From: Gammaproteobacteria bacterium
GTDB taxonomy: Bacteria > Pseudomonadota > Gammaproteobacteria > Competibacterales > Competibacteraceae
Assembly (NCBI GenBank): GCA_024235135.1
Contig: JACKMZ010000001.1
Location: 686,001 to 750,000, forward strand
DNA: 64,000 nt
Direction of reading: 5' to 3'
The translations under genes and the position numbers were made by a program. Below are positions 54,465 to 63,931 of the stretch, one piece after another; the first letter of the stretch is position 1; each line of letters starts with the position of its first letter. A model generated the notes under the pieces. It saw nothing but the letters and a program-made list of their open reading frames with translations, was not told the DNA's origin and ran no database searches.

Positions 54465-55394
54465 TTCTTATGGCGCCGACCAAGCCTTACAGCACGGTTA
54501 CAAAAAAATACATTTCAGACATAAAGCAGTTACAAGGTATTGATACTTTTAGTCCTGCCGCAGCGTCGATCAAAGGATGGGTTTCACATCGCTTTGGATC
54601 GGCTATTTAGCCATAGCAGGAGTTGTTGGCTACCCGATCCGCCGAGGTTCCGGCTTCACACGGGCTTCGGTTGGATCGGTTTTTTCTTCCCATCCTGTCT
54701 TTCCAGGCGATCCATTTTTTTGTTCTTGCCTGGATTTCTGGTCGGGCGCGGCCCTGTGGCACCCTTCTATCCAAAATGCCGCGTCGATGGCTCCGTTGGA
54801 CGCTCATGACACGCTATCGTGCATGATAACAGGAATGTTTGCGTAAGCCGCTGACGTTGCTAGCCTGTGTTATTCTCCGCAATTAAGCTAATGGCCCCGT
54901 TGGTAATTCCCATCGGTTGCTTGTCTCTTTCATTTCCCTGGGTAGATGGTCGTTGCCTATGATCCTGGCGATCGGGAGGTGTTGTATTTCGTATGGGACA
55001 ACGACTCCAAAGCAAACCAGGGCTGTATCCCAACCGCTTTAACAGGCGGTGCGCGTGCGAGAGGATTTGGATGCTCAAAGTCTGCGTGCCGGAACGAGGC
55101 ATCCAATAGATTTGTTCGTTCCGGCTCCACACCGTAACCGGGACATTCTCGGAAGTCTCGACTCACCGATCTGCCTTCCGGCCGTTGGTTTCTGGCATGG
55201 AATTGTGGGTATTCGTTGAGCTCATTGTTGTATAAACAGGTTTTGCGCTTTCGCGCCGGCTTTCTGACTCTCGGGCTGATTGAGCAAAGCGGCCGAGATG
55301 ATTAAGATGAAGTGGTTTTGGAGAGTTCCCTGTTATATTTACCTTACCTTCGTTAAGGTAGTCATGCTTATCACCCAACTAAGCGGTACATCTC
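54465..55394. other. 930-bp gene-free region between hldE and ccoN
   Basis: No convincing gene: short frames at 54540-54846 and 54946-55137 lack domains and have poor starts. It must hold the divergent promoters of hldE and ccoN. I looked for an FNR/ANR box (TTGAT-N4-ATCAA) and did not find one. A 16-bp palindrome near its end is listed separately. Confidence 0.45.
55334..55360 (+). promoter_or_regulatory. Putative ccoN promoter element and palindrome
   Basis: A TATATT box (55334-55339) lies just upstream of the palindrome TACCTT-CGTT-AAGGTA (55345-55360), which is 34 bp upstream of the ccoN start. It may be an operator overlapping the transcription start, or a 5' UTR hairpin. Confidence 0.4.
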
Positions 55395-56843
55395 ATGGCC
55401 CACAGTGCAACTTTACCAGCCGAACAATATAACTACGATATCGTCAAGAAATTCGCCATCATGTCGGTGGTGTGGGGCTTGGTCGGCATGGGGGTTGGCC
55501 TCTACATCGCTCTGGAATTAGCATTTCCTCTACTCAATCTCGATGTGCCGGCCATCACTTTCGGACGTTTCCGCCCCGTACATACTACGCTGGTCATCTT
55601 CGGGTTTGGTGGCAACGCCTTGTTCGCCACCTCGTACTACGTTGTGCAACGGACCTGTCAGGCTCCCTTGGCGAATCCCCTGTTGGCGGGGTTCACCTTC
55701 TGGGGTTGGCAGGCCGGAGTCGGTCTAGGCATCATCACCTACATGATGGGTATCACCCAGTCCCGTGAATACGCCGAGTTTGAATGGCCGTTGGATATCG
55801 CCATCACGCTCGTCTGGGTCTGTTACCTGTGGATTTATGTGCAGACTCTGCGCCGGCGCAATCAACCCCACATCTACGTGGCAAATTGGTTCTATTTGGC
55901 ATTCATACTGGCGACTGCCATCCTGCATGTGTTCAATAATCTGGCGGTGCCAGTCAGTCTGACCAAGTCCTACAGTTTATTCTCGGGCGTACAGGACGCC
56001 ATGACCCAATGGTGGTATGGTCATAATGCCGTCGGGTTTTTCCTGACTGCCGCATTTCTGGGCATGATGTATTACTTTGTGCCTAAGCAGGCGGGGCGGC
56101 CGATTTATTCCTACCGCTTGTCCATCATCCATTTCTGGGCATTGATTTTTCTATATATGTGGGCGGGTGGCCATCATCTGCATTGGACCTCCCTGCCTGA
56201 TTGGGTCTCGACCCTCTCCGCCACGTTTTCCATATTACTGCTGCTGCCCTCTTGGGGCGGCATGATCAATGGCATCATGACGCTCTCTGGCGCCTGGGAT
56301 AAGCTGCGTTCCGATCCGATTCTGCTGTTTCTGATCGTCTCGCTTTCGTTTTACGGCATGTCCACTTTCGAAGGTCCGTTGATGTCGTTGAAGAGCGTCA
56401 ACGCACTATCCCACTACACGGACTGGACCATCGGCCATGTGCATTCCGGAGCCCTGGGCTGGGTAGCCCTGATGACGTTTGGGTCGTTCTACCACTTGAT
56501 TCCGCGGCTCTACAACACCCGAATCTACGATCAAAAGCTGATCTATGTGCACTTCTGGCTGGCGACCATCGGCATTGTGCTTTATATCACGGCGATGTGG
56601 GTGGCTGGCATCGGTCAAGGTCTCATGCTGCGCGGCTTCGACGAATACGGCAATCTGGCCTACACCTTTATCGAAACCGTGGAATTCCTGCACACGCCTT
56701 ATGTGTGGCGGGCTATCGGCGGCGCCTGTTTCCTGGCCGGGTATCTGGTGATGGTCTATAACATCGCCATGACCATTATCACCGCCCGCCGCGAAGAAGC
56801 TGCCATAGAAGCTAAGCTGGCGGCCAAGCTGGCGCGCACCTGA
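55395..56843 (+). CDS. ccoN: cbb3-type cytochrome c oxidase subunit I
   Basis: The catalytic subunit of the high-affinity oxidase that reduces oxygen to water and pumps protons. The 482-residue, 12-helix protein carries the low-spin haem and the binuclear haem b3-CuB centre; histidine-bearing blocks include RFRPVHTTLVIFGFGGNAL, WWYGHNAVGFFLTAAFLG, WAGGHHLHWTSLPDWV (CuB ligands) and DWTIGHVHSGALGW. All expected histidines are present. It is first in the ccoNOQP operon. Confidence 0.97.
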   Translation: MAHSATLPAEQYNYDIVKKFAIMSVVWGLVGMGVGLYIALELAFPLLNLDVPAITFGRFRPVHTTLVIFGFGGNALFATSYYVVQRTCQAPLANPLLAGFTFWGWQAGVGLGIITYMMGITQSREYAEFEWPLDIAITLVWVCYLWIYVQTLRRRNQPHIYVANWFYLAFILATAILHVFNNLAVPVSLTKSYSLFSGVQDAMTQWWYGHNAVGFFLTAAFLGMMYYFVPKQAGRPIYSYRLSIIHFWALIFLYMWAGGHHLHWTSLPDWVSTLSATFSILLLLPSWGGMINGIMTLSGAWDKLRSDPILLFLIVSLSFYGMSTFEGPLMSLKSVNALSHYTDWTIGHVHSGALGWVALMTFGSFYHLIPRLYNTRIYDQKLIYVHFWLATIGIVLYITAMWVAGIGQGLMLRGFDEYGNLAYTFIETVEFLHTPYVWRAIGGACFLAGYLVMVYNIAMTIITARREEAAIEAKLAAKLART

Positions 56844-56860
56844 ATCCCGGAGCACCACGC

Positions 56861-57592
56861 ATGAGACATGAAAACATCGAAGTCAACTCTGGGTTGATGA
56901 TATTGCTGATCCTCACGGTGATCAGTATTGGTGGCCTGGTGGAAGTGGTGCCCCTGTTTTATCTCAACGACACGATCGAAAAAGTTGATGGCGTTCGCCC
57001 GTATACGCCGCTGGAGCTACGCGGTCGGGATATTTACGTGCGGGAAGGCTGTTATTTGTGCCATTCCCAACAAATTCGACCGTTCCGTGATGAGTGGCTG
57101 CGTTATGGGCATTATTCGCTGGCTGCGGAATCGCAGTACGATCACCCGTTCCAATGGGGTTCCAAACGGACCGGTCCTGATTTGGCGAGGGTCGGCAAGA
57201 AATATTCCAATGAATGGCATGTTCAGCATCTGGTCGCGCCCCGCTCCGTCGTGCCGCAGTCCATCATGCCCAATTACCCGTGGTTACTGGAAAGGGATCT
57301 GGATTTTTCGGATATTACCGAGCGTCTCAAGGCGTTGCGCAAGACCGGCGTACCTTATTCCCTGACCGAGGAAGAGTACAAGGCCAATGTCGCCGCCTAC
57401 GGCAAGGAAATGGCGGATTGGCTGGATATCAATCAGGCTCAGGACAGCCTGTTTGCCCAGGCGCGCAACGATTATGACGGTCTGCCCAATCGGATCACGG
57501 AGATGGAAGCCTTGGTGGCCTATCTGCAGGTGTTGGGCACCATGGTGGACTTCAGCCAGTACGACGAAGGTTACTTCGTCGAATTCCGCTAG
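56861..57592 (+). CDS. ccoO: cbb3 oxidase monohaem cytochrome c subunit
   Basis: A 243-residue membrane-anchored c-type cytochrome that delivers electrons to CcoN. One helix (about 11-33) is followed by the haem site CYLCH (Cys64, Cys67, His68) and the axial Met in VVPQSIMPNYPWL. It lies 17 bp after ccoN. Haem attachment occurs in the periplasm by the Ccm system. Confidence 0.96.
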   Translation: MRHENIEVNSGLMILLILTVISIGGLVEVVPLFYLNDTIEKVDGVRPYTPLELRGRDIYVREGCYLCHSQQIRPFRDEWLRYGHYSLAAESQYDHPFQWGSKRTGPDLARVGKKYSNEWHVQHLVAPRSVVPQSIMPNYPWLLERDLDFSDITERLKALRKTGVPYSLTEEEYKANVAAYGKEMADWLDINQAQDSLFAQARNDYDGLPNRITEMEALVAYLQVLGTMVDFSQYDEGYFVEFR

Positions 57593-57610
57593 CGCGGGCG
57601 AAGGTGCCTC

Positions 57611-57832
57611 ATGTTTGACTGGTTACTCTGGTTTACCCATCCTGGCAACAGCAAGATGTTTTCGCTGCTGCTGCTCTTTCCCAGCTTCTGCGTCATCATG
57701 ATCTATGTGTTGACCGGCAAGCAGCGGGCCAGGCGTCTGGAAGCCTACAAATATATTCCTTTCCTTGACGAGCCCGACGATCGCGGTTCCTCTCCCAACC
57801 AGGTGCAGGATAATGAGCGAAAGCACGACTAA
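57611..57832 (+). CDS. ccoQ: cbb3 oxidase small subunit CcoQ-like
   Basis: A 73-residue protein with one membrane helix (about 18-36), followed by a basic-rich and then acidic tail. Size, position between ccoO and ccoP and topology fit CcoQ, which stabilises the complex; the sequence is poorly conserved in this family. Its 3' end overlaps ccoP by 20 bp. Confidence 0.8.
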   Translation: MFDWLLWFTHPGNSKMFSLLLLFPSFCVIMIYVLTGKQRARRLEAYKYIPFLDEPDDRGSSPNQVQDNERKHD

Positions 57833-58742
57833 ACAACAAGCGGCGGTGCAGACCACCGGCCACGCCTGGGACGGCGACCTGCAGGAATTCAATAATCCGC
57901 TGCCACGCTGGTGGCTGTGGTCGTTTTATGTGACCGCTGTCATCGCGGTGATCTATTGGTTCATCTATCCCTCCTGGCCGGTCGGTCGGGGATGGCTGGA
58001 AGGATTCGCTACAATTACCTACCAGGTCGACGGCAAAGCAGAAGAATCCCGTTGGAACACGCGGGCCAAGCTTTTGCACGATCTCACCGAGAGCCATGCC
58101 GCACAACGTCAGCGGGAATTCATGGGCAAGGTGGCCGAAGCGGACTTTTCCACGATCAGCAATGATCCGGATATGCTAGCTTTCATCCGTTCCGTCGGTA
58201 AAGGGCTGTTCGGCGACAACTGCGCCGCTTGCCACGGTCGCGGTGGACAGGGCGTGGTCGGACTGTATCCAAACCTGGCCGACGATGATTGGCTATGGGG
58301 TGGATCTCTAGAGAATATCCAGAACGTCATCACCAATGGTCGGCAGGGATTCATGCCGGCGTTCAAGGAAACATTCGACCCGCAACAACTGGACGATGTG
58401 GCCGAATATGTGCTCAGCCTGTCCGGCGAAGCGCCCGACAGTATAGCGGTGGAAAGGGGTAAGGCCTTGTTTCAGGGTTTTGGCGGTGGCTGTTATTACT
58501 GCCACGGCATGGACGGCAAGGGCTTGCCGTCTCAGGGGGCCGCCAATCTCACCGACAAGATCTGGACGATTGCCGATGTCGACGGCCAGAAGACCCTGGA
58601 AGAAAAGAAAGCGGTGGTCAAGAAATTGATCTTTAATGGCGTGCAGAACATGCGCAAGATGCCGACCTGGAAAGGTCGTCTGTCGCCCACCGAAATCAAG
58701 GTGCTAGCGGTTTACGTCCATCAGCTGGGCGGTGGCCAGTAG
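57813..58742 (+). CDS. ccoP: cbb3 oxidase dihaem cytochrome c subunit
   Basis: A 309-residue subunit that receives electrons from soluble cytochrome c. An N-terminal membrane segment (about 33-53, after NNPLPRWW) is followed by two haem c domains: CAACH (137-141) and CYYCH (227-231). Two axial methionines are likely in GFMPAF and KMPTW. ATG 57813 lies inside the end of ccoQ. Confidence 0.96.
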   Translation: MSESTTKQQAAVQTTGHAWDGDLQEFNNPLPRWWLWSFYVTAVIAVIYWFIYPSWPVGRGWLEGFATITYQVDGKAEESRWNTRAKLLHDLTESHAAQRQREFMGKVAEADFSTISNDPDMLAFIRSVGKGLFGDNCAACHGRGGQGVVGLYPNLADDDWLWGGSLENIQNVITNGRQGFMPAFKETFDPQQLDDVAEYVLSLSGEAPDSIAVERGKALFQGFGGGCYYCHGMDGKGLPSQGAANLTDKIWTIADVDGQKTLEEKKAVVKKLIFNGVQNMRKMPTWKGRLSPTEIKVLAVYVHQLGGGQ

Positions 58743-58768
58743 TCGACTTGTATCCGTCAGTTCCCGCG

Positions 58769-58797
58769 GGCAGGGCGGCCCGAGCAACCGCCCTGCC
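58769..58797 (+). terminator. Hairpin after ccoP
   Basis: GGCAGGGCGG (58769-58778) and CCGCCCTGCC (58788-58797) form a perfect 10-bp stem with a 9-base loop. No T run follows. It separates ccoNOQP from ccoGHIS and may be a weak terminator or RNA-stabilising element. Confidence 0.5.
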
Positions 58798-58876
58798 TGC
58801 CAAATTCCACACTGTGATTATCCCTATCCGACATACCTTAGTATAATAGTCAGACCGCTACACGGTCGGACCTATC

Positions 58877-60289
58877 ATGTCAGAACTCGCAGAGCAGACT
58901 CTTTACCAAAAGCGCATCCCCATCTATCCCCGCTCCGTCAAGGGCCGCTTTCGCAACCTTAAGTATGGAATCCTGGTTCTGGCCTATGGGGTCTATTTTC
59001 TCCTGCCCTGGGTACGCTGGGAACGCGCCAATGCGCCTGATCAGGCGGTACTGTTCGATCTTCCAGGACGTCATTTCTATATCTTCGGTTTGAGCGCCGA
59101 ACCCCAGGACATCATCTGGCTAGGTGGTTTGCTGGTCATCGCTGCCATGCTGTTGTTCTTCGTCACCGGCATCGCGGGCCGGGTATTTTGTGGATATTTC
59201 TGTTTTCAGACCCTGTGGACCGATGTTTTCATTTTGATTGAACGCTGGATACAGGGTGAGCGGCCGGCTCGTATCCGTTTAGGCAAATCGCCTTGGAACC
59301 GTGACAAGCTGGTCAAAATGACGGCGACTTATGGGTTGTGGCTGTTGACAGCCTTTTGGACTGGCTTGACGTTTACCCTGTATTGGGGTGATGCGCCTGC
59401 CTTGATTGGTCAGTTTTTCAGCGGTGACGCTCCCTTCGCCGCATATGCCACAACCTTGTTCCTGACCGGTACGACCTTCGTGATGGCTGGATTGGCGCGT
59501 GAACAAGTGTGCACCTATATGTGCCCCTATGCGCGTTTCCAAAGCGCCATGTTCGACAAGGACACGTTGATCGTCGCCTATGACGCCACCCGTGGCGAAG
59601 GGCAGAACGGGCGGCGTAAGCTCAGCAAGGAGCTTAAATCGAGGGAGGATCGTCACGCCCAGGGCATAGGCGACTGTATCGAATGCGGCTATTGTGTACA
59701 GGTTTGTCCGACCGGCATCGATATCCGCAATGGTTTGCAATTGCAGTGCATTTCCTGCGCGCTGTGCGTCGACGCCTGCGATGCCATCATGGATCAGTTG
59801 CATTGGCCGAGGGGCTTGGTCAAATATACCTCGGATACCGCCAAAGCGGGTCAGCCGACGCGCATCATCAAACCCAAGACGATTGGCTATGGGGTCGTGC
59901 TATGCGCTGCGATCGCTGCGCTGACCTGGAGCATCATGACGAGCGCGAGCTACACGGCCACGGTGGAGCAGATACGCCAGCCGTTGTTCGTTACGCTGTC
60001 CGATGGACGCATCCAAAATACTTACGAAATCAAGCTTAATAACAAGGTGACCAAGAAGGTGACCTTCAAGGTCGAAGTGGACAAACTACCCAGCGCGGAA
60101 TTGCATCTGGAAGGGCTGAAGGATCGTGTGACCTTGAATCCGCAGCAGCGTTTGCGTGTGTTGGCGAGGGTACGCATGCCTCCGCCGGGCATAGGGGAAA
60201 ATCAGCATCATTATGAATTCGTCATTACCCCGATCGAGGGTATCGATGCCCCTCCTGTGAGAGAACCGACCGTGTTCTATACACCGTAA
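58877..60289 (+). CDS. ccoG: cbb3 oxidase maturation protein, Fe-S membrane protein
   Basis: A 470-residue polyferredoxin in the inner membrane that reduces copper for the CuB site of CcoN. Several helices come first; cysteines CGYFC and CTYMCP lie in loops, then two [4Fe-4S] binding clusters CIECGYCVQVCP and CISCALCVDACD. A C-terminal immunoglobulin-like beta domain (about 370-470) faces the periplasm. The stop overlaps ccoH by one base (TAATG). Confidence 0.95.
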   Translation: MSELAEQTLYQKRIPIYPRSVKGRFRNLKYGILVLAYGVYFLLPWVRWERANAPDQAVLFDLPGRHFYIFGLSAEPQDIIWLGGLLVIAAMLLFFVTGIAGRVFCGYFCFQTLWTDVFILIERWIQGERPARIRLGKSPWNRDKLVKMTATYGLWLLTAFWTGLTFTLYWGDAPALIGQFFSGDAPFAAYATTLFLTGTTFVMAGLAREQVCTYMCPYARFQSAMFDKDTLIVAYDATRGEGQNGRRKLSKELKSREDRHAQGIGDCIECGYCVQVCPTGIDIRNGLQLQCISCALCVDACDAIMDQLHWPRGLVKYTSDTAKAGQPTRIIKPKTIGYGVVLCAAIAALTWSIMTSASYTATVEQIRQPLFVTLSDGRIQNTYEIKLNNKVTKKVTFKVEVDKLPSAELHLEGLKDRVTLNPQQRLRVLARVRMPPPGIGENQHHYEFVITPIEGIDAPPVREPTVFYTP

Positions 60290-61104
60290 TGGCCACAGAC
60301 AATTTGTTGATCAGCCTGGCGATTGGAGTCGTGCTGATCGTTGTAGGGAATTTGAGCCTAGCTCGTTGGAATCACTTGGGTGTAGTCCGTAGCGCCATGT
60401 TGGTGGCGCTGGTCGTGGTGGGCGGCTATCTGTTATTGGCTTTGCGCCAACCGCCGGGCATCGATGTTCTAGCGATCCATTTGGCGATCTATCTGCTCAC
60501 ATCCTACGGTTGTGGGCTTTTCCTGAACCAGCGTGCGGTATCCAAGGAACAGGGCGCGACTCGGCGATGGCATTGGGCGCCTGCCTTGATCGTCGGCTTT
60601 TTCCTGGTGCTGGTCGCGGTCGACACGGTATTTATCGTATTAGCCGAACGTGGGCTTTCTCCTGATCTGAGTATGGACATGCATATGGAGAAGAACAGGA
60701 AACCTGTCACTTCCGCTTTTCCTGGGGTGGTATCCCACGATTTTCATAAACAGGAAGAATTGTTCAACGTTTACTTGGATCAGTTCCATCGTCAGCAAAA
60801 ACGCGGTTGGCAGATTCAAAAAGGCTGGTTGTATCGGCCCGTGCTGGGTCAGGTTGCGACTTTTCAAGTGATCGCCCGGACCCAGGCTGGTCAGCGAATT
60901 GCCGGCGCCGTGGTCGATGGCAAGTTTCTGCGTCCGGCGGATAGCCGCCTTGATACGGCGTTCACCCTGCATGAATCGGAGCCCGGCGTTTATCTTGGCG
61001 ATTTGCGGTTACCGGCGGCGGGTCGTTGGGATCTGGTGCTGGAGGTACGCAAGGACGGCGAGGTCCATGAAATTCGTGCTTCCACCTCGGTAGCGATGCC
61101 CTGA
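60289..61104 (+). CDS. ccoH: FixH/CcoH-family assembly protein with extra membrane segments
   Basis: A 271-residue protein. The C-terminal part, from FHKQEELFNVYLDQFHRQQKRGWQIQ to the YLGDLRLPAAGRWDLVLEVRKDG end, matches the FixH domain that helps assemble cbb3 oxidase. The N-terminal 120 residues carry about four hydrophobic segments, whereas FixH elsewhere has one helix (about 150-180 residues total). So this looks like an extended form. The gene order G-H-I-S supports the assignment. Confidence 0.85.
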   Translation: MATDNLLISLAIGVVLIVVGNLSLARWNHLGVVRSAMLVALVVVGGYLLLALRQPPGIDVLAIHLAIYLLTSYGCGLFLNQRAVSKEQGATRRWHWAPALIVGFFLVLVAVDTVFIVLAERGLSPDLSMDMHMEKNRKPVTSAFPGVVSHDFHKQEELFNVYLDQFHRQQKRGWQIQKGWLYRPVLGQVATFQVIARTQAGQRIAGAVVDGKFLRPADSRLDTAFTLHESEPGVYLGDLRLPAAGRWDLVLEVRKDGEVHEIRASTSVAMP

Positions 61105-61111
61105 AATACTT

Positions 61112-63574
61112 ATGGTTTGTACGTCTCCGCCAGCGGAGCAAACCACTACCTCCCCGGCGTCCGTCTGTTTTCATTGCGGCCTGCCGGTGCCACAGACCCA
61201 GCCGTACCGGCTAACGGTCGATAACGAAGAACGCTATTTCTGTTGCCCTGGTTGTCGAGCCGTGACCGAGGCTATCGTCGCCGGTGGGTTGACGGATTAC
61301 TATCGCTATCGCAGTGCGCCGGCGCACGCCGTGGAAACGGATGAAGTTCACAGCGCGATAGACTGGCAAGTCTATGACCAGCCAGCCATTCAGCGGGGAT
61401 TCGTCCACGCCAAGGACGAGCATATCCGTTCGGCGTCCTTGCTACTGGAAGGTATCGTTTGCGCCGCCTGCGTTTGGCTGAACGAGCGCCATGTGGGTGC
61501 ATTGCCCGGTGTGCAGGCGTTTCGCGTCAACTATTCCACCCAGCAGGCGTATGTCGAATGGGATGAACGCGTTATCTCGCTCGGTGGGATTCTTGAGGCT
61601 ATCGCCGCCATCGGCTATCGAGCCTATCCTTTCGACACCGGGCGTCGGGAAACCTTGTTTCAGCGGGAGCGAGCCACGGCGTTGCGGCGGGTGACGATCG
61701 CGGGGCTTGGCGCCATGCAGGTCATGATGCTGGCGCTAGCGTTGTACATCGGAGATTTTTACGCAATGGACGCCGCCAGCCGGCAACTGTTGCGCTGGAT
61801 CAGTCTGATTATCACCGTGCCGGTACTGATTTACGCATCTCGGCCCTTCTTTCAGGCCGCTTGGCGTGGTTTGCGTCATTGGCAATTGGGCATGGACGTG
61901 CCGGTCGCCCTGGCCATCGTCGCGGCTTTTTCCGCCAGCGCCTGGCATACCTGGCTGGGAAGCGGGGAAATTTATTTCGATTCCGTGACCATGTTCACAT
62001 TCTTGTTGCTGGGTAGCCGCTTCCTGGAGATGAACAGCCGCCAACGGGCTTGGCGCATTGCCGAACAGCAGGTCAGAATGTTACCCGCCACGGCTGTGCG
62101 TCTGACTGGGGAAGGCATCGAGGAAACGGTCGCCGTGGCCGACCTGCGACCGGGGGACAGGGTGTTGATCCGTCCTGGTGCGACGATCCCCGCCGATGGG
62201 CGCATCGTGGAAGGCGCGAGCAGCGTCGATGAGTCGTTGTTGAGTGGGGAAAGTCTGCCTCTGTGCAAGAGTAAGGGCGACGCCCTGGTGGGGGGGGCGG
62301 TCAACGTCGAAAGTCCATTGCTCATGCGGATCGAAAAGGTCGGTGCCGATACGGTTTTAGCCACGCTGGTCCGTTTGATGGAACGGGCGGGTGGTGAGAA
62401 ACCCCATTGGGCGCAATTGGCTGATCGTGTGGCGGGCTGGTTTGTCGGTGGCGTTCTACTGATAGCCATCGGTGTGGCGGGGTGGTGGGCGCTGCACGAT
62501 CCTGACGCGACCTTTGCCATTACCCTGTCGGTGCTGGTGGTGACCTGTCCTTGTGCGCTGTCGTTGGCCACGCCGACGGCCTTGACGGCGGCTACCGCAC
62601 AGCTTACCCGACGCGGCCTGTTGGCCACCCGTCAGAATGCTTTGGAAGTCCTGGCGCGAGTCACGCATGTCGTGTTCGACAAAACCGGTACGCTGACCCA
62701 GGGCCGATTCCAGTTATTGGATGTGATGGCTATCCGAGACCAGGATGAACGCCACTGCCTGGCATTGGCGGCGGCTTTGGCGCGCGCTTCGGAACATCCG
62801 ATCAGTAGAGCGGTGAACGCGGCCTGTCAGGGTGAACGGTTGCCCGAGGCCGTATCCTTATCCAATATCCCCGGCGCGGGTATGGAGGGCCATATCGGAG
62901 GGCTTTGCTATCGTTTGGGCAGGCCGGATTTCGTGCAGGCCCTCAGCGGATCGTCGACTCATCTCGAATTACCCATCGAACCCGGCGCCACCGTGGTGGC
63001 ATTGGGCGATACCCAAGGGTTGCTTGGATGGCTGCGCTTGGCCGATACCCTGCGGCCTGAGTCTCGGAAGGTCGTTGAGGAACTTAAGGCAATGGGTCTT
63101 GATGTATCACTGCTGAGCGGGGATCGCGTCGAAACCGTTCGCGAGGTCGCGAGCCAACTGCAGATCGGTCAGGCGCGAGGCGGAATGTCGCCGGCGGACA
63201 AATTGACCCATATCCAGGCCTTGCAGAGGCAAGGCGCCATTGTCGCCATGGTCGGGGACGGGGTCAATGATGCACCGGTTCTGGGTGGTGCGTCGGTATC
63301 CTTGGCCATGGGGCATGGAACTCAATTGGCCCATGCGGCAGCGGACATGATTATTCTGTCGGGTGATCTGCGGGCGCTGGTGATAGGTGTTCGGGTGGCA
63401 CGTTCCACCCTGGGTATCATCCGTCAGAACATGGCGTGGGCAGTCGGTTACAATCTGTTCGCGTTACCGCTGGCGGCGGCGGGGTGGATCGCGCCTTGGG
63501 CAGCCGCCCTGGGGATGTCACTCAGTTCGTTATTGGTGGTGGCCAATGCCCTGCGACTCACGGCAAGCCGATGA
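61112..63574 (+). CDS. ccoI: Copper-transporting P-type ATPase for cbb3 assembly
   Basis: An 820-residue P1B-type ATPase that exports copper for CcoN. The N terminus has a Cys-rich CFHCG/CCPGC segment and an HMA-like domain with CAAC. Downstream are eight helices, the metal-binding CPC (VVTCPCALSLATPTAL, around 480), the phosphorylation site DKTGTLTQG (around 522) and GDGVNDAPV. The P-type ATPase with CcoI-like N-terminal zinc-ribbon-like cysteines is typical of FixI/CcoI. Confidence 0.95.
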   Translation: MVCTSPPAEQTTTSPASVCFHCGLPVPQTQPYRLTVDNEERYFCCPGCRAVTEAIVAGGLTDYYRYRSAPAHAVETDEVHSAIDWQVYDQPAIQRGFVHAKDEHIRSASLLLEGIVCAACVWLNERHVGALPGVQAFRVNYSTQQAYVEWDERVISLGGILEAIAAIGYRAYPFDTGRRETLFQRERATALRRVTIAGLGAMQVMMLALALYIGDFYAMDAASRQLLRWISLIITVPVLIYASRPFFQAAWRGLRHWQLGMDVPVALAIVAAFSASAWHTWLGSGEIYFDSVTMFTFLLLGSRFLEMNSRQRAWRIAEQQVRMLPATAVRLTGEGIEETVAVADLRPGDRVLIRPGATIPADGRIVEGASSVDESLLSGESLPLCKSKGDALVGGAVNVESPLLMRIEKVGADTVLATLVRLMERAGGEKPHWAQLADRVAGWFVGGVLLIAIGVAGWWALHDPDATFAITLSVLVVTCPCALSLATPTALTAATAQLTRRGLLATRQNALEVLARVTHVVFDKTGTLTQGRFQLLDVMAIRDQDERHCLALAAALARASEHPISRAVNAACQGERLPEAVSLSNIPGAGMEGHIGGLCYRLGRPDFVQALSGSSTHLELPIEPGATVVALGDTQGLLGWLRLADTLRPESRKVVEELKAMGLDVSLLSGDRVETVREVASQLQIGQARGGMSPADKLTHIQALQRQGAIVAMVGDGVNDAPVLGGASVSLAMGHGTQLAHAAADMIILSGDLRALVIGVRVARSTLGIIRQNMAWAVGYNLFALPLAAAGWIAPWAAALGMSLSSLLVVANALRLTASR

Positions 63575-63587
63575 ATAACCATTGCTT

Positions 63588-63776
63588 ATGAAAATTCTCC
63601 TATTGTTGATGCCCTTGACTTTGCTGGTACTGGCCATCGCCGTCTGGGGCTTGATCTGGGCGGTCAGAACGGGCCAGTTCGACGACCTGGAGGGGCCAGC
63701 TCATCGTATCCTGATGGATGATGACGACCCTCGCATTCCTCGGGTAGAGCGGCGGAAAAGCCACCGTGATTCTTGA
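63588..63776 (+). CDS. ccoS: cbb3 oxidase assembly protein CcoS
   Basis: A 62-residue single-helix protein with the typical CcoS opening (hydrophobic helix, then WAVRTGQFDDLEGPAHRIL.DDD). ATG 63588 is preferred over an in-frame TTG at 63582. The acidic DDDDPR motif near the C terminus is standard. It closes the ccoGHIS cluster. Confidence 0.93.
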   Translation: MKILLLLMPLTLLVLAIAVWGLIWAVRTGQFDDLEGPAHRILMDDDDPRIPRVERRKSHRDS

Positions 63777-63838
63777 GGAAAAAAGCCCGATAATCTAGGC
63801 TTGCTACATTCAAGAACAAGGATTCCGCGAGAAATCTC

Positions 63839-63931
63839 ATGCTGACCTTTCAAAATTTCGCACTGTTGATTGTCATCGTCCTGGCGATTACCGGCCTGTT
63901 GAGTTTCTTTTCCGTGATCCTGGCTGGCTAG
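63839..63931 (+). CDS. Possible 30-residue single-helix membrane peptide
   Basis: A short frame encoding about 30 residues with a hydrophobic core (LLIVIVLAITGLLSFFSVIL). It lies 62 bp after ccoS on the same strand. AAGGA sits about 14 bases upstream, slightly far for a ribosome-binding site. Small single-helix peptides (such as CcoM in Pseudomonas stutzeri) do associate with cbb3 oxidases, but I cannot show homology. Could be a chance frame. Confidence 0.4.
   Translation: MLTFQNFALLIVIVLAITGLLSFFSVILAG

Noticed and set aside
54540..54846. Short overlapping frames in the hldE-ccoN gap
   Set aside because: Three overlapping frames with no domain or ribosome-binding site; typical of non-coding DNA.
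54946..55166. Possible small gene upstream of ccoN on either strand
   Set aside because: Overlapping sense and antisense frames of 60-90 residues with no recognisable feature.
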